Counted from the first letter of the stretch, positions 25,396 to 33,920 are shown. The stretch is DNA of 64,000 nucleotides from an uncultured Campylobacter sp. (GCF_937973075.1 NZ_CALBWL010000067.1:1-64000), one strand, 5' to 3'. The notes: a model not told the origin generated them from the sequence alone. Numbers and translations: made by a program.

Positions 25396-26395
25396 TAAAG
25401 CCCTAAATTTCAGCCTTTGGTGCGACTTTTTGGAGCGCGATTTTATCGATAAAGATTTCGACGAGCTGATCAAAAAGGGGATAATTAACGGCGCGACTTC
25501 CAATCCCGCGATCTTTAAAAACGCGATCCTAAGCTCCTCCGCATACGATGCGGCCAAAGAGGAATTTAGAAAAAAAGAGCCTAAAAAGCTGTATGAAATT
25601 TTAGCCACCGCAGATATCAGAAGCGCGGCGGAGAGCCTGCTAAAAAATTTTATCAACGGCGATGACGGCTTTGTGAGTATCGAGGTTGATCCGTGCTTTG
25701 CAGACGACGCTGAGGCGATGTATCGCGAGGGCAAGCACCTATATAGCACGATCGGCATGCCAAACGTAATGATTAAAATCCCTGCTACGAAGGCGGGCTA
25801 CGAAGCGATGCGTGATCTACTAAAAAAGGGGATCAGCGTAAACGCGACCTTGGTTTTTTCGCCGGAGCAGACCGTAAAATGTATAGAGGCGATAAAAGAG
25901 GGGATCGCAGGCTTTCGTCGCTACTTCCCGAAAGCAAATTTACCAAAAACCGTAATTAGCATCTTCGTTAGCCGCTTCGATAGGCTGCTGGATGAAAAAA
26001 TGGCCGCGGCGGGCCTTCCTACCGGCAAAATCGGCACGATGAACGCTTCAAAATGCTACAATATTATCACTAAAGAAAATTTAAACTACGTAAAGCCGCT
26101 GTTTGCGAGCACAGGCGTAAAAGGAGATGATCTGCCGAAGGAGTACTACGTCAGCGAGCTAATGTATCCGGGCTGCGTAAATACTGCGCCGCTTGAGACG
26201 ATAGAGGCTTTTATAAGCGGCGATCAAAAGCCCAAAATGCCGCCTAGCGACGCGCAGATAGAGGAATTTTTCGCTCGCGTAGCGGATGCGAAGATCGATA
26301 TGAAAAAAGCATATAAAAAGTTGCTGGATGACGGACTGGTGGCCTTTGAAGAGGCATTTAAAGAGATAATAAAAACACTTAAAAAGGAGAAATGA
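25388..26395 (+). CDS. tal: Transaldolase
   Basis: Transaldolase moves a dihydroxyacetone unit between sugar phosphates in the non-oxidative pentose phosphate pathway. The 335-residue product has the early signature NGATSNPAIF, the Schiff-base lysine in MIKIPATKAG (K130) and the ISIFVSRFDRLLD segment. TTGKIG-like ASKCYNII and the STGVKGD phosphate-site motif follow. It is coupled to serB upstream (eight-base overlap) and to pilT downstream (four-base overlap), an arrangement kept together in Campylobacter. The ribosome binding site AAGGAG precedes the ATG inside serB. Confidence 0.94.
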   Translation: MYDKALNFSLWCDFLERDFIDKDFDELIKKGIINGATSNPAIFKNAILSSSAYDAAKEEFRKKEPKKLYEILATADIRSAAESLLKNFINGDDGFVSIEVDPCFADDAEAMYREGKHLYSTIGMPNVMIKIPATKAGYEAMRDLLKKGISVNATLVFSPEQTVKCIEAIKEGIAGFRRYFPKANLPKTVISIFVSRFDRLLDEKMAAAGLPTGKIGTMNASKCYNIITKENLNYVKPLFASTGVKGDDLPKEYYVSELMYPGCVNTAPLETIEAFISGDQKPKMPPSDAQIEEFFARVADAKIDMKKAYKKLLDDGLVAFEEAFKEIIKTLKKEK

Positions 26396-27612
26396 TGGCG
26401 GGTTCTATAGATTATTCGCAGTATCAAGTTGACGCTTCTACGCTGGATTTTAAGCAGCGAGATAGGCTAAATAAATATCTGGAATTTTTAATCCAAAACG
26501 GCGGTAGTGACCTTCACATTAAATCAGGCGCGGTTATCAGAGGTCGTATCCATGGCGAGCTGGTAAAATTTAGCAAAACGCCATTTTTGAAAGAAGACGC
26601 GATGACGCTAGCTAAGGAGCTTCTCATCACGCGCTTTCCTGAGCTTATCGAGAAAAAGAGCGTGGATTTTACTTACAAGCTAAACGAAGATTATCGCTTC
26701 CGCGTTAATATTTTCTTTCAGATCGATGGTATCAGCGCGGTTTTCCGAACGATACCGGTTAAAATTCCAGAGATCGACGATCTAGGTCTGCCGCCTTCGA
26801 TCAAAGATATTTGCGACACGGCTATGCGCGGCGTCGTGCTACTTACGGGGCCTACGGGAAGCGGAAAGACGACAACGATCGCAAGCATGATCAATCGCAT
26901 AAATAGGCAAAGAACCAGCCACGTCGTTACAATCGAAGACCCAGTCGAGTTCGTTTTCAAAGACGATAAATGCATTATCAATCAGCGCGCTATCGGCGAG
27001 GACTGCAACAACTTTGCCGATTCGCTTCGCGCCGCGCTGCGAGAGGATCCAGACGTTATATTCGTGGGTGAGATGCGCGATTTAGAGACGATCGAGACCG
27101 CGCTTCACGCCGCAGAAACGGGCCACTTAGTGTTTTCTACGGTGCACACTATTGACGCAAAAGAGACGGTAAACCGAATCATTGCGATGTTTGAGCAGGC
27201 CGAACAGGAGCGTATCCGAATGACGCTAGCATCCGTTTTAGAGGCGGTCATCTCTCAGCGCCTTGCTCGTACTATCGAGGGCAAACGTGTGGCCGTCGTT
27301 GAAATTTTACGCAAAAACACCCGTATTAAGGATATGATACTTGATGCGCGTGACGATGAAATTCCAGACGCGATCGCCGACGGTCGCAATACCTACGGCA
27401 TGCAGACCTTCGATCAGCACCTACTCGATCTTTACAGAGATGGCATTATTACTCGCGAGGAGGCGCTGGATAAGGCCTCTAAGCGAAACGACCTCGATCT
27501 GCAGATCAAAAACGTAGATCTTGCCAAAAAAAGGGATTTGGCAGCAGAATCCGGAGAGAGCGCCGAGGAGATGCTCGCCGGCGAAGTCGTACAGCTAAAA
27601 GAGATCCGCTAA
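26392..27612 (+). CDS. pilT: PilT-family type IV pilus retraction ATPase
   Basis: A 406-residue secretion ATPase of the PilT/PilU branch. The N-terminal PAS-like domain (about 20-125) is followed by the RecA-like core with Walker A GPTGSGKTT (153-161), the Asp box TIEDPVEFVF, the Walker B region DVIFVGEMRDLETI and the His box HLVFSTVHT. The EMRD motif with RD supports a PilT-type retraction motor; the C-terminal tail after AIRxxxx is Glu/Lys-rich. It powers pilus retraction at the inner membrane. No other pilus genes are in the window. It overlaps tal by four bases; the ribosome binding site is AAAGGAG. Confidence 0.88.
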   Translation: MMAGSIDYSQYQVDASTLDFKQRDRLNKYLEFLIQNGGSDLHIKSGAVIRGRIHGELVKFSKTPFLKEDAMTLAKELLITRFPELIEKKSVDFTYKLNEDYRFRVNIFFQIDGISAVFRTIPVKIPEIDDLGLPPSIKDICDTAMRGVVLLTGPTGSGKTTTIASMINRINRQRTSHVVTIEDPVEFVFKDDKCIINQRAIGEDCNNFADSLRAALREDPDVIFVGEMRDLETIETALHAAETGHLVFSTVHTIDAKETVNRIIAMFEQAEQERIRMTLASVLEAVISQRLARTIEGKRVAVVEILRKNTRIKDMILDARDDEIPDAIADGRNTYGMQTFDQHLLDLYRDGIITREEALDKASKRNDLDLQIKNVDLAKKRDLAAESGESAEEMLAGEVVQLKEIR

Positions 27613-27660
27613 GTCGTAAATTTTAAAATTTTAAATTCTTGCAATTTAAAATTTTAAAAA

Positions 27661-27717
27661 ATTCTGCCTGCCGCCGCGCAGGCGGAATTCTATTCGCTTG
27701 CCCGCTGCTACGCGGGC
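27661..27717 (+). terminator. Two stacked hairpins after pilT
   Basis: First stem ATTCTGCCTGC / GCAGGCGGAAT (27661-27671 with 27678-27688, one G-T pair) followed by TCTATT. Second stem GCCCGC / GCGGGC (27700-27705 with 27712-27717). Together they should end the serB-tal-pilT transcript; the second lacks a T run. Confidence 0.65.
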
Positions 27718-27839
27718 ATATACTACCTTAAATTTCGTTTTAAAATATCTAGAATTTCGATTAAAATTTCACGTCCGATTAATCTTATAAAATTCCTATT
27801 CATTTAATCTTTGATAAACAAAATTTCAACCAAATTTCA

Positions 27840-27854
27840 GGGGGGGGGGGGGGG
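27840..27854 (+). repeat. Homopolymeric G tract (15 G) abutting a -10 box
   Basis: Fifteen consecutive G at 27840-27854, directly followed by TATAAT. Slippage would change the distance between the -10 box and any upstream element, the classic set-up of a phase-variable promoter. Confidence 0.85.
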
Positions 27855-27860
27855 TATAAT
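27855..27860 (+). promoter_or_regulatory. -10 box directly after the G15 tract
   Basis: TATAAT at 27855-27860, 30 bases before the ATG of the 34-residue basic peptide, whose ribosome binding site is AAGGAG (27879-27884). Confidence 0.65.
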
Positions 27861-27890
27861 TACGCATATTTTTTCTATAAGGAGTAGGAA

Positions 27891-27995
27891 ATGCCGGCTA
27901 AGAACCGAATGAGTTCCAATAAAACAAAAAGGGCAGGATGCTTTAGAACTCCCGCCCAAAAAGCGGGCGACAAAAAACGTCGCAAAAAGAAATAA
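27891..27995 (+). CDS. 34-residue highly basic peptide
   Basis: The frame from ATG 27891 to TAA 27993-27995 encodes 34 residues, beginning MPAKNRMSSNKTKRAG and ending DKKRRKKK; 13 of 34 are Lys or Arg and there is one cysteine. It was too short for ordinary ORF calling, but it has an optimal ribosome binding site, a TATAAT box and a clear terminator downstream, so I believe it is translated. Composition suggests a nucleic-acid- or ribosome-binding peptide; I do not recognise a family, though very small basic ribosome-associated proteins such as bTHX are comparable. The G15 tract against its promoter suggests that its expression varies between cells. Confidence 0.7.
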   Translation: MPAKNRMSSNKTKRAGCFRTPAQKAGDKKRRKKK

Positions 27996-28027
27996 TCTCG
28001 CGCCGTATTTAGTCGCGAAATTTATCT

Positions 28028-28063
28028 AAAAAGCGCTGAGGTCTTAATGCTTCGGCGCTTTTT
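28028..28063 (+). terminator. Terminator after the basic peptide gene
   Basis: Stem AAAAAGCGC / GCGCTTTTT (28028-28036 with 28055-28063), 33 bases after the stop codon; the ascending arm carries the T run. Confidence 0.85.
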
Positions 28064-28127
28064 AGAATTTAAATCGCGCAAGCGATCAAATGAATAAAAT
28101 TTTAAAATTTCATCGCAAGAGAATTTT

Positions 28128-28709
28128 ATGAAATATGAGATAATCGACGTCCATACTGCACTAGAAATCGTTTTTAAAAATTTTAAATGGGCACTGCTCA
28201 TTGGAATTTTGCTGTTGCCGTTAGGCGTGGGTGCCGTGATTTTAGTGCTTTTGCCGTTTCAAAGCATTTTGATCTACAATAAAAACAAAAGATACTTAAT
28301 CGATATGCAAACAGGTAAAATCACCTTCCCTAGAAGCGACGTTGAAAATAGCATTGTAGCCGTTTTGCTCTGCGCGCCGTATTGGAATTTAATGCGCAGC
28401 AGAACCGTCACGGCAGATCAAATCGAGGATATGCGCTTAGAGAAAAAAGAGGTAAAAAGCGCAAATATTTTGAAAATTTTCCTAGCGGTAATTAAATTTT
28501 TTAGGATGAGCTCAAAAAGCCCCAAAAGCGCTAGGTTAGGGTGGCACATTAATGACATCCAAACGAGATACTATCTCTACGTCTTTGGAAGCTTCGGCTC
28601 GACGGGATTATACTTTTATGACAAACAAAAGCGCGACGAGGTACGCAATGCCATACGAGAATGCGTGCTTAAATTTAGCGCCAAAAATATAGATAGGAAT
28701 TTATTCTGA
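28128..28709 (+). CDS. Hypothetical membrane protein
   Basis: A 193-residue protein with a strongly hydrophobic helical pair near the N-terminus (about residues 20-49), followed by a charged soluble part with FPRSDVENSIVAVLL and a C-terminal region rich in aromatic beta-strand-like segments (RYYLYVFGSFGSTGLYFYDK). The layout, two helices and then a small beta domain, recalls membrane-anchored PH-like proteins, as does the broken gene at 10552-11217, but I do not recognise a family. It is followed after one base by a PD-(D/E)XK nuclease gene, so the two should be translated together. No strong ribosome binding site is visible (AGAGA before the ATG). Confidence 0.65.
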   Translation: MKYEIIDVHTALEIVFKNFKWALLIGILLLPLGVGAVILVLLPFQSILIYNKNKRYLIDMQTGKITFPRSDVENSIVAVLLCAPYWNLMRSRTVTADQIEDMRLEKKEVKSANILKIFLAVIKFFRMSSKSPKSARLGWHINDIQTRYYLYVFGSFGSTGLYFYDKQKRDEVRNAIRECVLKFSAKNIDRNLF

Positions 28710-28710
28710 G

Positions 28711-29916
28711 ATGATAATTATAAATCGAATGTTTTCGGGCGGCTATTTGAACGAGAGCTTGGGGCACGAGATCATCAATCTTTTTAAAGCAGACAACGGC
28801 AGACACTATATCTACGTAAATCCTTACGGCACGATAAACGAGGATGCGAAGGATGCGCACAAAGTTCTTTTAGTGCGTGCTATCTCGAAACATTGTTTTG
28901 AAATTTTAGCTTGCGCTAGCAAGTTAAAGCCGCTTTTGAGCGATGAGTTTTTTGCTAGCGGCAGAAAGCGCGGCGCCAAAGAGGAACTTAAAAGACAATC
29001 CGAAATGATTGAGGCGCAAAATATCGCTTACGGCGGCGTGCTTCTAAACGAGCTATTTGAAAGCGAAAACGATAGCCCCAATGCGGCGTATATAACATTT
29101 GAGACATCGGATTTTAAAAAACCAAAATTTAAATTTTACATCGTTGATGACGAGAAATTGATAGATGAAACGCACTTTTTCGTGCCATTTAAATTTTCCT
29201 CGCAATCTTTGAAGCAATATGTCCGCCACGAAAGCGTACTGGATAAAATTTTCGCGCCCGAGCTTTGGCAAGAGAACGATACTACGAAGCGGATCGGGCT
29301 AAATGAAATTTTAAATTTTAAAGCTAAAGAGCAAAACATCTTAGAGATAATCGGCAAGATGGACGATGAGTTAAGCTTTTCAAATTGGATAGTCTATTAT
29401 CTGCGAAACGATGCGGAACTATTTTTAAAATTTGCAAGTGAAATTTTACGGCTAAACGTAAGCGAGGATGCGCAAATTTTAAGAGAATACAAAAATATAG
29501 ATATTTTCATAAAAGATCAAAACCACGCAATCGTCATCGAAAATAAGATCAAATCCGGTATCAACGGGATAAGACACGATTTGCAAAGCGGCGCAATACG
29601 CTCTCAGCTAGATAAATACTCAAAGATTGCCGATCAGCAGGATTCAGGCGGCAGAGCAAAGTGCTTTTTGCTTCTACCTGATTATAGCTATGCAGATAAA
29701 GAGTTAGCGAAATTTGATGAGTATGGACGCTATTCGGTCATAAGATACAGCGCGCTTTTAAAATTTTTTGAAACTCACGAATGCAGCTTGAAATTCTACG
29801 ACGAATTCAAAGACGCGCTGCGAAAGCATGCGAGCGAATACAAAAAGGATTTTTATGAAATCATGGGAGAGCGGCTAATTATGATAATTTTGCGGCATAA
29901 AGGCTTATCGTCGTAA
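28711..29916 (+). CDS. PD-(D/E)XK nuclease-domain protein
   Basis: The C-terminal half of this 401-residue protein has a clear PD-(D/E)XK nuclease core: D264 in NIDIFI, then E277-N-K279 in IVIENKIKSG, and the QxxxY motif QLDKY (299-303) found in RecB/Cas4-like members. The N-terminal part (from MFSGGYLNESLGHEIINLF) is a conserved domain seen in front of such nucleases in other bacteria; its role is not known to me. The family is related to restriction and defence nucleases. The start could be ATG 28711 or the internal ATG at 28729. The gene is coupled to a membrane protein gene upstream and sits between housekeeping genes, as expected for an accessory insertion. Target and partner are unknown. 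Confidence 0.75.
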   Translation: MIIINRMFSGGYLNESLGHEIINLFKADNGRHYIYVNPYGTINEDAKDAHKVLLVRAISKHCFEILACASKLKPLLSDEFFASGRKRGAKEELKRQSEMIEAQNIAYGGVLLNELFESENDSPNAAYITFETSDFKKPKFKFYIVDDEKLIDETHFFVPFKFSSQSLKQYVRHESVLDKIFAPELWQENDTTKRIGLNEILNFKAKEQNILEIIGKMDDELSFSNWIVYYLRNDAELFLKFASEILRLNVSEDAQILREYKNIDIFIKDQNHAIVIENKIKSGINGIRHDLQSGAIRSQLDKYSKIADQQDSGGRAKCFLLLPDYSYADKELAKFDEYGRYSVIRYSALLKFFETHECSLKFYDEFKDALRKHASEYKKDFYEIMGERLIMIILRHKGLSS

Positions 29917-30062
29917 TTTATATTGCGGTGCACAAAAGACATCCTAACATGCATAAATAAATTCCACTATTGATCGATCTGCATAAAGTCCCATATTTCT
30001 TAAATAGATTTAAAGCAACATTTAGCTATTATCACGCTTCATTTTTTCACAAAGGAAACCTA

Positions 30063-30599
30063 ATGTTAGAAGGTATCGTTAGAGATAGTATCGGTAAAAG
30101 GGCTTCAAAATCCCTAAAACGAGATGGTTATCTAATCGCTAATATTTATGCGAAAGGATTTGAAAATATTAACGCAGCGTTTAAAGTAAACGACTTTATC
30201 AAAGCTATGCGCGCAAAAGAAGATCTTCCTTTCGAGGTTAGCGTGGGCGGTAAGACATATCGCGTCATCGTGCAAGAATACCAAAAGCACCCCGTCACAA
30301 ACACCCTAACCCACGTAGATTTGCGAGTAGTTCAGGATGACGTCGTAAGCAAATATTTAGTGCCGGTTAAAGTAACTGGCGTCGCTAAAGGGCTAAAAAA
30401 CAAAGGTATTTTGGTGCAATCCAAGCGCCGTATCGCCGTAAAATGCGCCGGCAAAGATCTACCAAACGATTTTACGCTCGATGTGAGTGATCTTGACGTA
30501 GGCGATTCGCTTTTGATCCGCGACATTCCGGTAAAAGAGGGCGTCAGCATCATCCTAGACGGCTCGGTAGCGGTAGTCGGAGTTACTTCGGCTAAATAG
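30063..30599 (+). CDS. rplY: 50S ribosomal protein L25 (CTC form)
   Basis: The 178-residue product has the L25 domain at the N-terminus (MLEGIVRDSIGKRASKSL, with the 5S-rRNA-binding RDSIGK start) and the additional C-terminal TL5/CTC domain, ending SVAVVGV. This long form is normal outside gamma-proteobacteria. The ATG at 30063 has AAAGGA ten bases upstream; a longer in-frame extension to 29970 is not supported. pth follows after eight bases, the usual rplY-pth operon of Campylobacterota. Confidence 0.95.
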   Translation: MLEGIVRDSIGKRASKSLKRDGYLIANIYAKGFENINAAFKVNDFIKAMRAKEDLPFEVSVGGKTYRVIVQEYQKHPVTNTLTHVDLRVVQDDVVSKYLVPVKVTGVAKGLKNKGILVQSKRRIAVKCAGKDLPNDFTLDVSDLDVGDSLLIRDIPVKEGVSIILDGSVAVVGVTSAK

Positions 30600-30607
30600 G
30601 GGCGCCT

Positions 30608-31165
30608 ATGATACTGATCGCAGGACTTGGGAATCCTGCTCAGAAATACGCAGACACCAGACACAACGTCGGTTTTATGCTAATCGACGAAATTTTAAAG
30701 ACGGGCGGCTTTAGCGAGCTCGGCTCGTCTAAATTCCAAGGCGAGCTTTTTAAAAAGGGCTCGCTGCTTCTTTTAAAACCCCAAACTTTTATGAACTTAA
30801 GCGGCAACTCCGTAAAGGCCGTGAATGATTTTTACAAGCCCGAGCGCATCATTGTGGTGCACGACGATATAGATTTGGATCTGGGCGCCGTTAAATTTAA
30901 AAAAGGCGGCAGTAGCGGCGGGCACAACGGCATCAAATCGATCGATGCGCTAATCGGTGCGGATTACGAGCGCGTGCGTATCGGCGTGGGCAAAAAACGG
31001 CATGACCAGGATGCGGCAAATTTCGTGCTCGGAAATTTTAACGAAAGCGAGCGTGAGAAGTTGAGCGAAATTTTACCCTACGTCGTGCGCGCGGTAGAAG
31101 AGCTCATTTGCTCGGATATAGAGCAGATCACGCAAAAATTTACGATTAAAAAGGCTAGGGTGTGA
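30608..31165 (+). CDS. pth: Peptidyl-tRNA hydrolase
   Basis: Pth recycles peptidyl-tRNAs that drop off ribosomes. The 185-residue product has the full signature: GLGNPAQKYADTRHNVGF with catalytic H20-type histidine, KPQTFMNLSG with the conserved asparagine, VVHDDIDLDLG with the catalytic aspartate and GGSSGGHNGIKSI. It lies between rplY and lptG and overlaps lptG by four bases (GTGA). Confidence 0.97.
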   Translation: MILIAGLGNPAQKYADTRHNVGFMLIDEILKTGGFSELGSSKFQGELFKKGSLLLLKPQTFMNLSGNSVKAVNDFYKPERIIVVHDDIDLDLGAVKFKKGGSSGGHNGIKSIDALIGADYERVRIGVGKKRHDQDAANFVLGNFNESEREKLSEILPYVVRAVEELICSDIEQITQKFTIKKARV

Positions 31166-32208
31166 AGTTATACGTAAAATACGCGGCTCTTTCTTATCTG
31201 AAGTATTTTTTTATCCTGCTTATAGCTCTTGAGTGCTTTTACGTAGGCATCGATGTGCTTACCAATCTCAAAGATTTTCCCTCAAGCGCGAATACCGCTC
31301 TTTTGTATATTGCTCTAACCGCAGCGGTCGCGCTTAGCTACACGCTGCCGCTAAGCCTCATTTTCGCGCTGATTTTAATGATGTTTAATATGATCAGAAG
31401 CAATGAGCTAGTGAGCTTCTACGCGCTTGGAGTCAGCAAAAACGCCCTGATCGTGCCGCCCTTTTTGATCGCGCTTTTTATCACCGCGGGTTTTATATCT
31501 TTAAATTCCACCTCGTTTGCATACGCGCTGAAATTTCAAAAAAACCTAACCGATCTTACGCCTGCGAGCGGGGATATGTTTTTAAAATTTGAAGGCAAAT
31601 ATGTCTACATCAAAGCCCTTAACGGCAAGGACGCAAGCGGGATCAAGATCTTTGATATCGACTCAAATTCCCTCTCTTCGCGCTCTAGCGCTAGCTATGG
31701 CGAATACCGCGGTAAAATTTGGCACCTACGCGACGTAAATACCACTTCGCTGCCGCGCGATATTGCGCTCGGCGGAGCCGGGTTAGGCTACGCTTTTAGC
31801 GTAGAGAGCGAGGCACTTAAGGGCTTTGATCCCGCCTCGATCGAGAGTATTTACGCTACGAGCAACGTCTATTCGATCAAGGACGCGATCCGCTCCATCC
31901 GTACCTTCGCAGATCAGGGCGTCAACGTCGCCACCATCAAAGCAAGCCTTTACAATATGCTTTTCTTCCCGCTATTTGCGCCTCTGATGGTTTTGATACT
32001 TTATTATTATCTGCCGGTTACGGGGCGGTTTTTCAATCTCGCGCTGATGAGCTTCGGCTTTTTCATCGTCACGCTGTGCGCGTGGGGGGTATTTTTCGTA
32101 CTGATCCGCTTCTCGCTAAACGGCGTAATCGTTCCAGAGCTCGGCGTCATAGCACCCATAGCCGCGCTATTTTGCTTCGCTTCGTTTTTGGTTTTTAAGC
32201 ATCGTTAA
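31162..32208 (+). CDS. lptG: LPS-export permease of the LptF/LptG family
   Basis: A 348-residue inner-membrane protein of the YjgP/YjgQ family, which with LptB extracts lipopolysaccharide from the inner membrane and passes it to LptC-LptA. Six membrane helices are seen (three before residue 120 and three after 270) enclosing a periplasmic beta-jellyroll domain (about 130-260), the layout of LptF and LptG. It starts at GTG 31162, overlapping pth. Distinguishing LptG from LptF by sequence alone is uncertain; the pth neighbourhood is that of LptG in Campylobacter. Confidence 0.85.
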   Translation: MKLYVKYAALSYLKYFFILLIALECFYVGIDVLTNLKDFPSSANTALLYIALTAAVALSYTLPLSLIFALILMMFNMIRSNELVSFYALGVSKNALIVPPFLIALFITAGFISLNSTSFAYALKFQKNLTDLTPASGDMFLKFEGKYVYIKALNGKDASGIKIFDIDSNSLSSRSSASYGEYRGKIWHLRDVNTTSLPRDIALGGAGLGYAFSVESEALKGFDPASIESIYATSNVYSIKDAIRSIRTFADQGVNVATIKASLYNMLFFPLFAPLMVLILYYYLPVTGRFFNLALMSFGFFIVTLCAWGVFFVLIRFSLNGVIVPELGVIAPIAALFCFASFLVFKHR

Positions 32209-32220
32209 GCCTTGATTTGT

Positions 32221-32226
32221 TAGAAT
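32221..32226 (+). promoter_or_regulatory. Probable -10 box of the lysA operon
   Basis: TTTGTTAGAAT context with TAGAAT at 32221-32226, 27 bases before the lysA start codon. Confidence 0.45.
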
Positions 32227-32253
32227 GGCGCAAAATTTATCGGTGGAAATTCT

Positions 32254-33567
32254 ATGGATTATTCAAGCTTAGCCCGCAAATACGGCACTCCTTTATACGT
32301 TTACGATTTTAACGAGATACAAAAGAATTTCATAGCGCTCAAAGAGGCCTTCGCAGCGCGCAAGTCGCTCGTCTGCTTCGCGATTAAAGCAAGCTCTAAT
32401 TTAAGTATTTTAAAATTTCTATCGGATCTGGGCAGCGGCTTTGATTGCGTCAGCATCGGCGAGCTGCGCCGCGCTCTGTATATCGGCGCAAAGAGCTATA
32501 AGATCATATTCTCAGGCGTCGGCAAGCAAGACGGTGAGCTAGAATTTGCGCTAAAGTCGGACATCTTGCTGATAAATTTAGAAAGCGAAGCCGAGATGCT
32601 GCGCCTGGAGCGGATCGCGCAAAAGCTAAATAAGCCCGCTCGCATCAGCATCCGCGTAAATCCGAACGTCGATGCTAAGACCCACCCCTACATCTCCACG
32701 GGGCTTAGCGAAAACAAATTCGGCGTCAGCATCGAGACCGCGCGCAAAATGTATATCTACGCCAAAAAGAGCAAATTTTTAAATCCCGTTGGTATCCACT
32801 TTCACATCGGCAGCCAGCTCACGGACATCTCTCCGATCTGCGACGCCGCAAAAATAGTAAGCGATCTGCTGCGCGAGCTGCGAGCCCTTGAGATCGATAT
32901 AAAATTTTTCGACGTGGGCGGCGGCATCGGCATCCGCTACGAGGATGAAAAACAGATCGTGCTCTACGACTACGCGCAAGGAATTTTAAAGAGCCTAAGC
33001 GGGCTAGATGTCACGATCGTGTGCGAGCCGGGGCGCTTCATCACGGGAGCTTCGGGCGTCCTCCTTACCCGCGTGCTTTACGAAAAACAAAACTGCGGCA
33101 AGCGCTTCGTCATCGTAGACGGCGCGATGAACGATCTCATACGCCCGAGCCTCTACGGCGCGCACCACGCCATCGAGATCATTGGCGCTTCGGAGGGTAT
33201 AAATTTAAACGAACCGGACGCGAGCGAAGTAAATTTAGGCGGCAGGAGCTCGGATCAAACAAGCGGCTCGTGTGCGGATGAAAAAAATTTGGGCGGCGCA
33301 AATTTAGCCGCAGCGAGCCTCTGCGACATCGTGGGCCCGATCTGCGAAAGCGGCGACTTCCTAGCCAAAGGGGTGAGCCTTCCTAGCTTGCAAAGTGGCA
33401 ATCTGCTCGCGATCAAAAGTGCCGGCGCCTACGGCTTTTCGATGTCGAGCAACTACAACACCCGCTGCCGCGCCGCCGAGGTCGCGGTTTACGACGGGCA
33501 GGACCGCCTGATCAGAAAGCGCGAAAGCTTTGATGAGCTAATCGCGCTAGAAAAGGATCTCGTATGA
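32254..33567 (+). CDS. lysA: Diaminopimelate decarboxylase with an in-frame insert
   Basis: LysA decarboxylates meso-diaminopimelate to lysine using pyridoxal phosphate. The 437-residue product has the PLP lysine in CFAIKASSN (K45), the HFHIGSQL block, the phosphate-binding GGGIG and CEPGRF loops, and the catalytic cysteine motif CDIVGPICESGDF (C364) that completes the active site across the dimer. Between about residues 313 and 353, just before that motif, are some 40 additional residues with repeated Asn-Leu-Gly-Gly and Asn-Leu-Asn units (VNLGGRSS, KNLGGANLAA), absent from normal LysA. The underlying DNA has AAATTT words like the gap filler. The gene is first in a run through pheA, hisC and dxs. 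Confidence 0.92.
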   Translation: MDYSSLARKYGTPLYVYDFNEIQKNFIALKEAFAARKSLVCFAIKASSNLSILKFLSDLGSGFDCVSIGELRRALYIGAKSYKIIFSGVGKQDGELEFALKSDILLINLESEAEMLRLERIAQKLNKPARISIRVNPNVDAKTHPYISTGLSENKFGVSIETARKMYIYAKKSKFLNPVGIHFHIGSQLTDISPICDAAKIVSDLLRELRALEIDIKFFDVGGGIGIRYEDEKQIVLYDYAQGILKSLSGLDVTIVCEPGRFITGASGVLLTRVLYEKQNCGKRFVIVDGAMNDLIRPSLYGAHHAIEIIGASEGINLNEPDASEVNLGGRSSDQTSGSCADEKNLGGANLAAASLCDIVGPICESGDFLAKGVSLPSLQSGNLLAIKSAGAYGFSMSSNYNTRCRAAEVAVYDGQDRLIRKRESFDELIALEKDLV

Positions 33568-33920
33568 TCCGCGCAGCGAGCCGCTTAAAACACGGCGCGA
33601 TCTTAAATTTCAAATCCGAGCGCGCAGCGGCTTTAAATCTCAAATCCAAACAAAATGCGCCTCTAAATTTTACGGCAAAACAAAGCCCCGTTTTGAATTT
33701 TAACCGCGCCTCTTTAAATTTCAGATCCCGCTGCGACGAATTTTATCGCGCCTTCTTAGCGCGCGGAAGTTGCGGCGCGACTATCTTAAGCGGTGAAATT
33801 TTAAGTTCGCGCGGTAAGAATTTCAAAGCGTCCGGCAAAAGAGGCGGCGTGAAATTTTTAAAATCCGCGCCGAAATTTAGGGGCGAGAAAAAGGAGGGTT
33901 GTGATGCAAAACATCGATGA
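33564..33920 (+). CDS. Repeat-derived spacer ORF between lysA and pheA
   Basis: An open frame of 118 residues begins at an ATG that overlaps the lysA stop (ATGA) and ends 17 bases inside pheA. Its translation is made of repeats of the type ALNFKSxxxA (LNFKSER, LNLKSKQN, LNFTAKQS, LNFRSR), i.e. AAATTT-containing units of about 36-45 bases. It has no homologue that I recognise and no ribosome binding site of its own. I think it is repeat filler that happens to stay open, and it may serve to carry ribosomes from lysA to pheA. It could equally be untranslated. Confidence 0.35.
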   Translation: MIRAASRLKHGAILNFKSERAAALNLKSKQNAPLNFTAKQSPVLNFNRASLNFRSRCDEFYRAFLARGSCGATILSGEILSSRGKNFKASGKRGGVKFLKSAPKFRGEKKEGCDAKHR

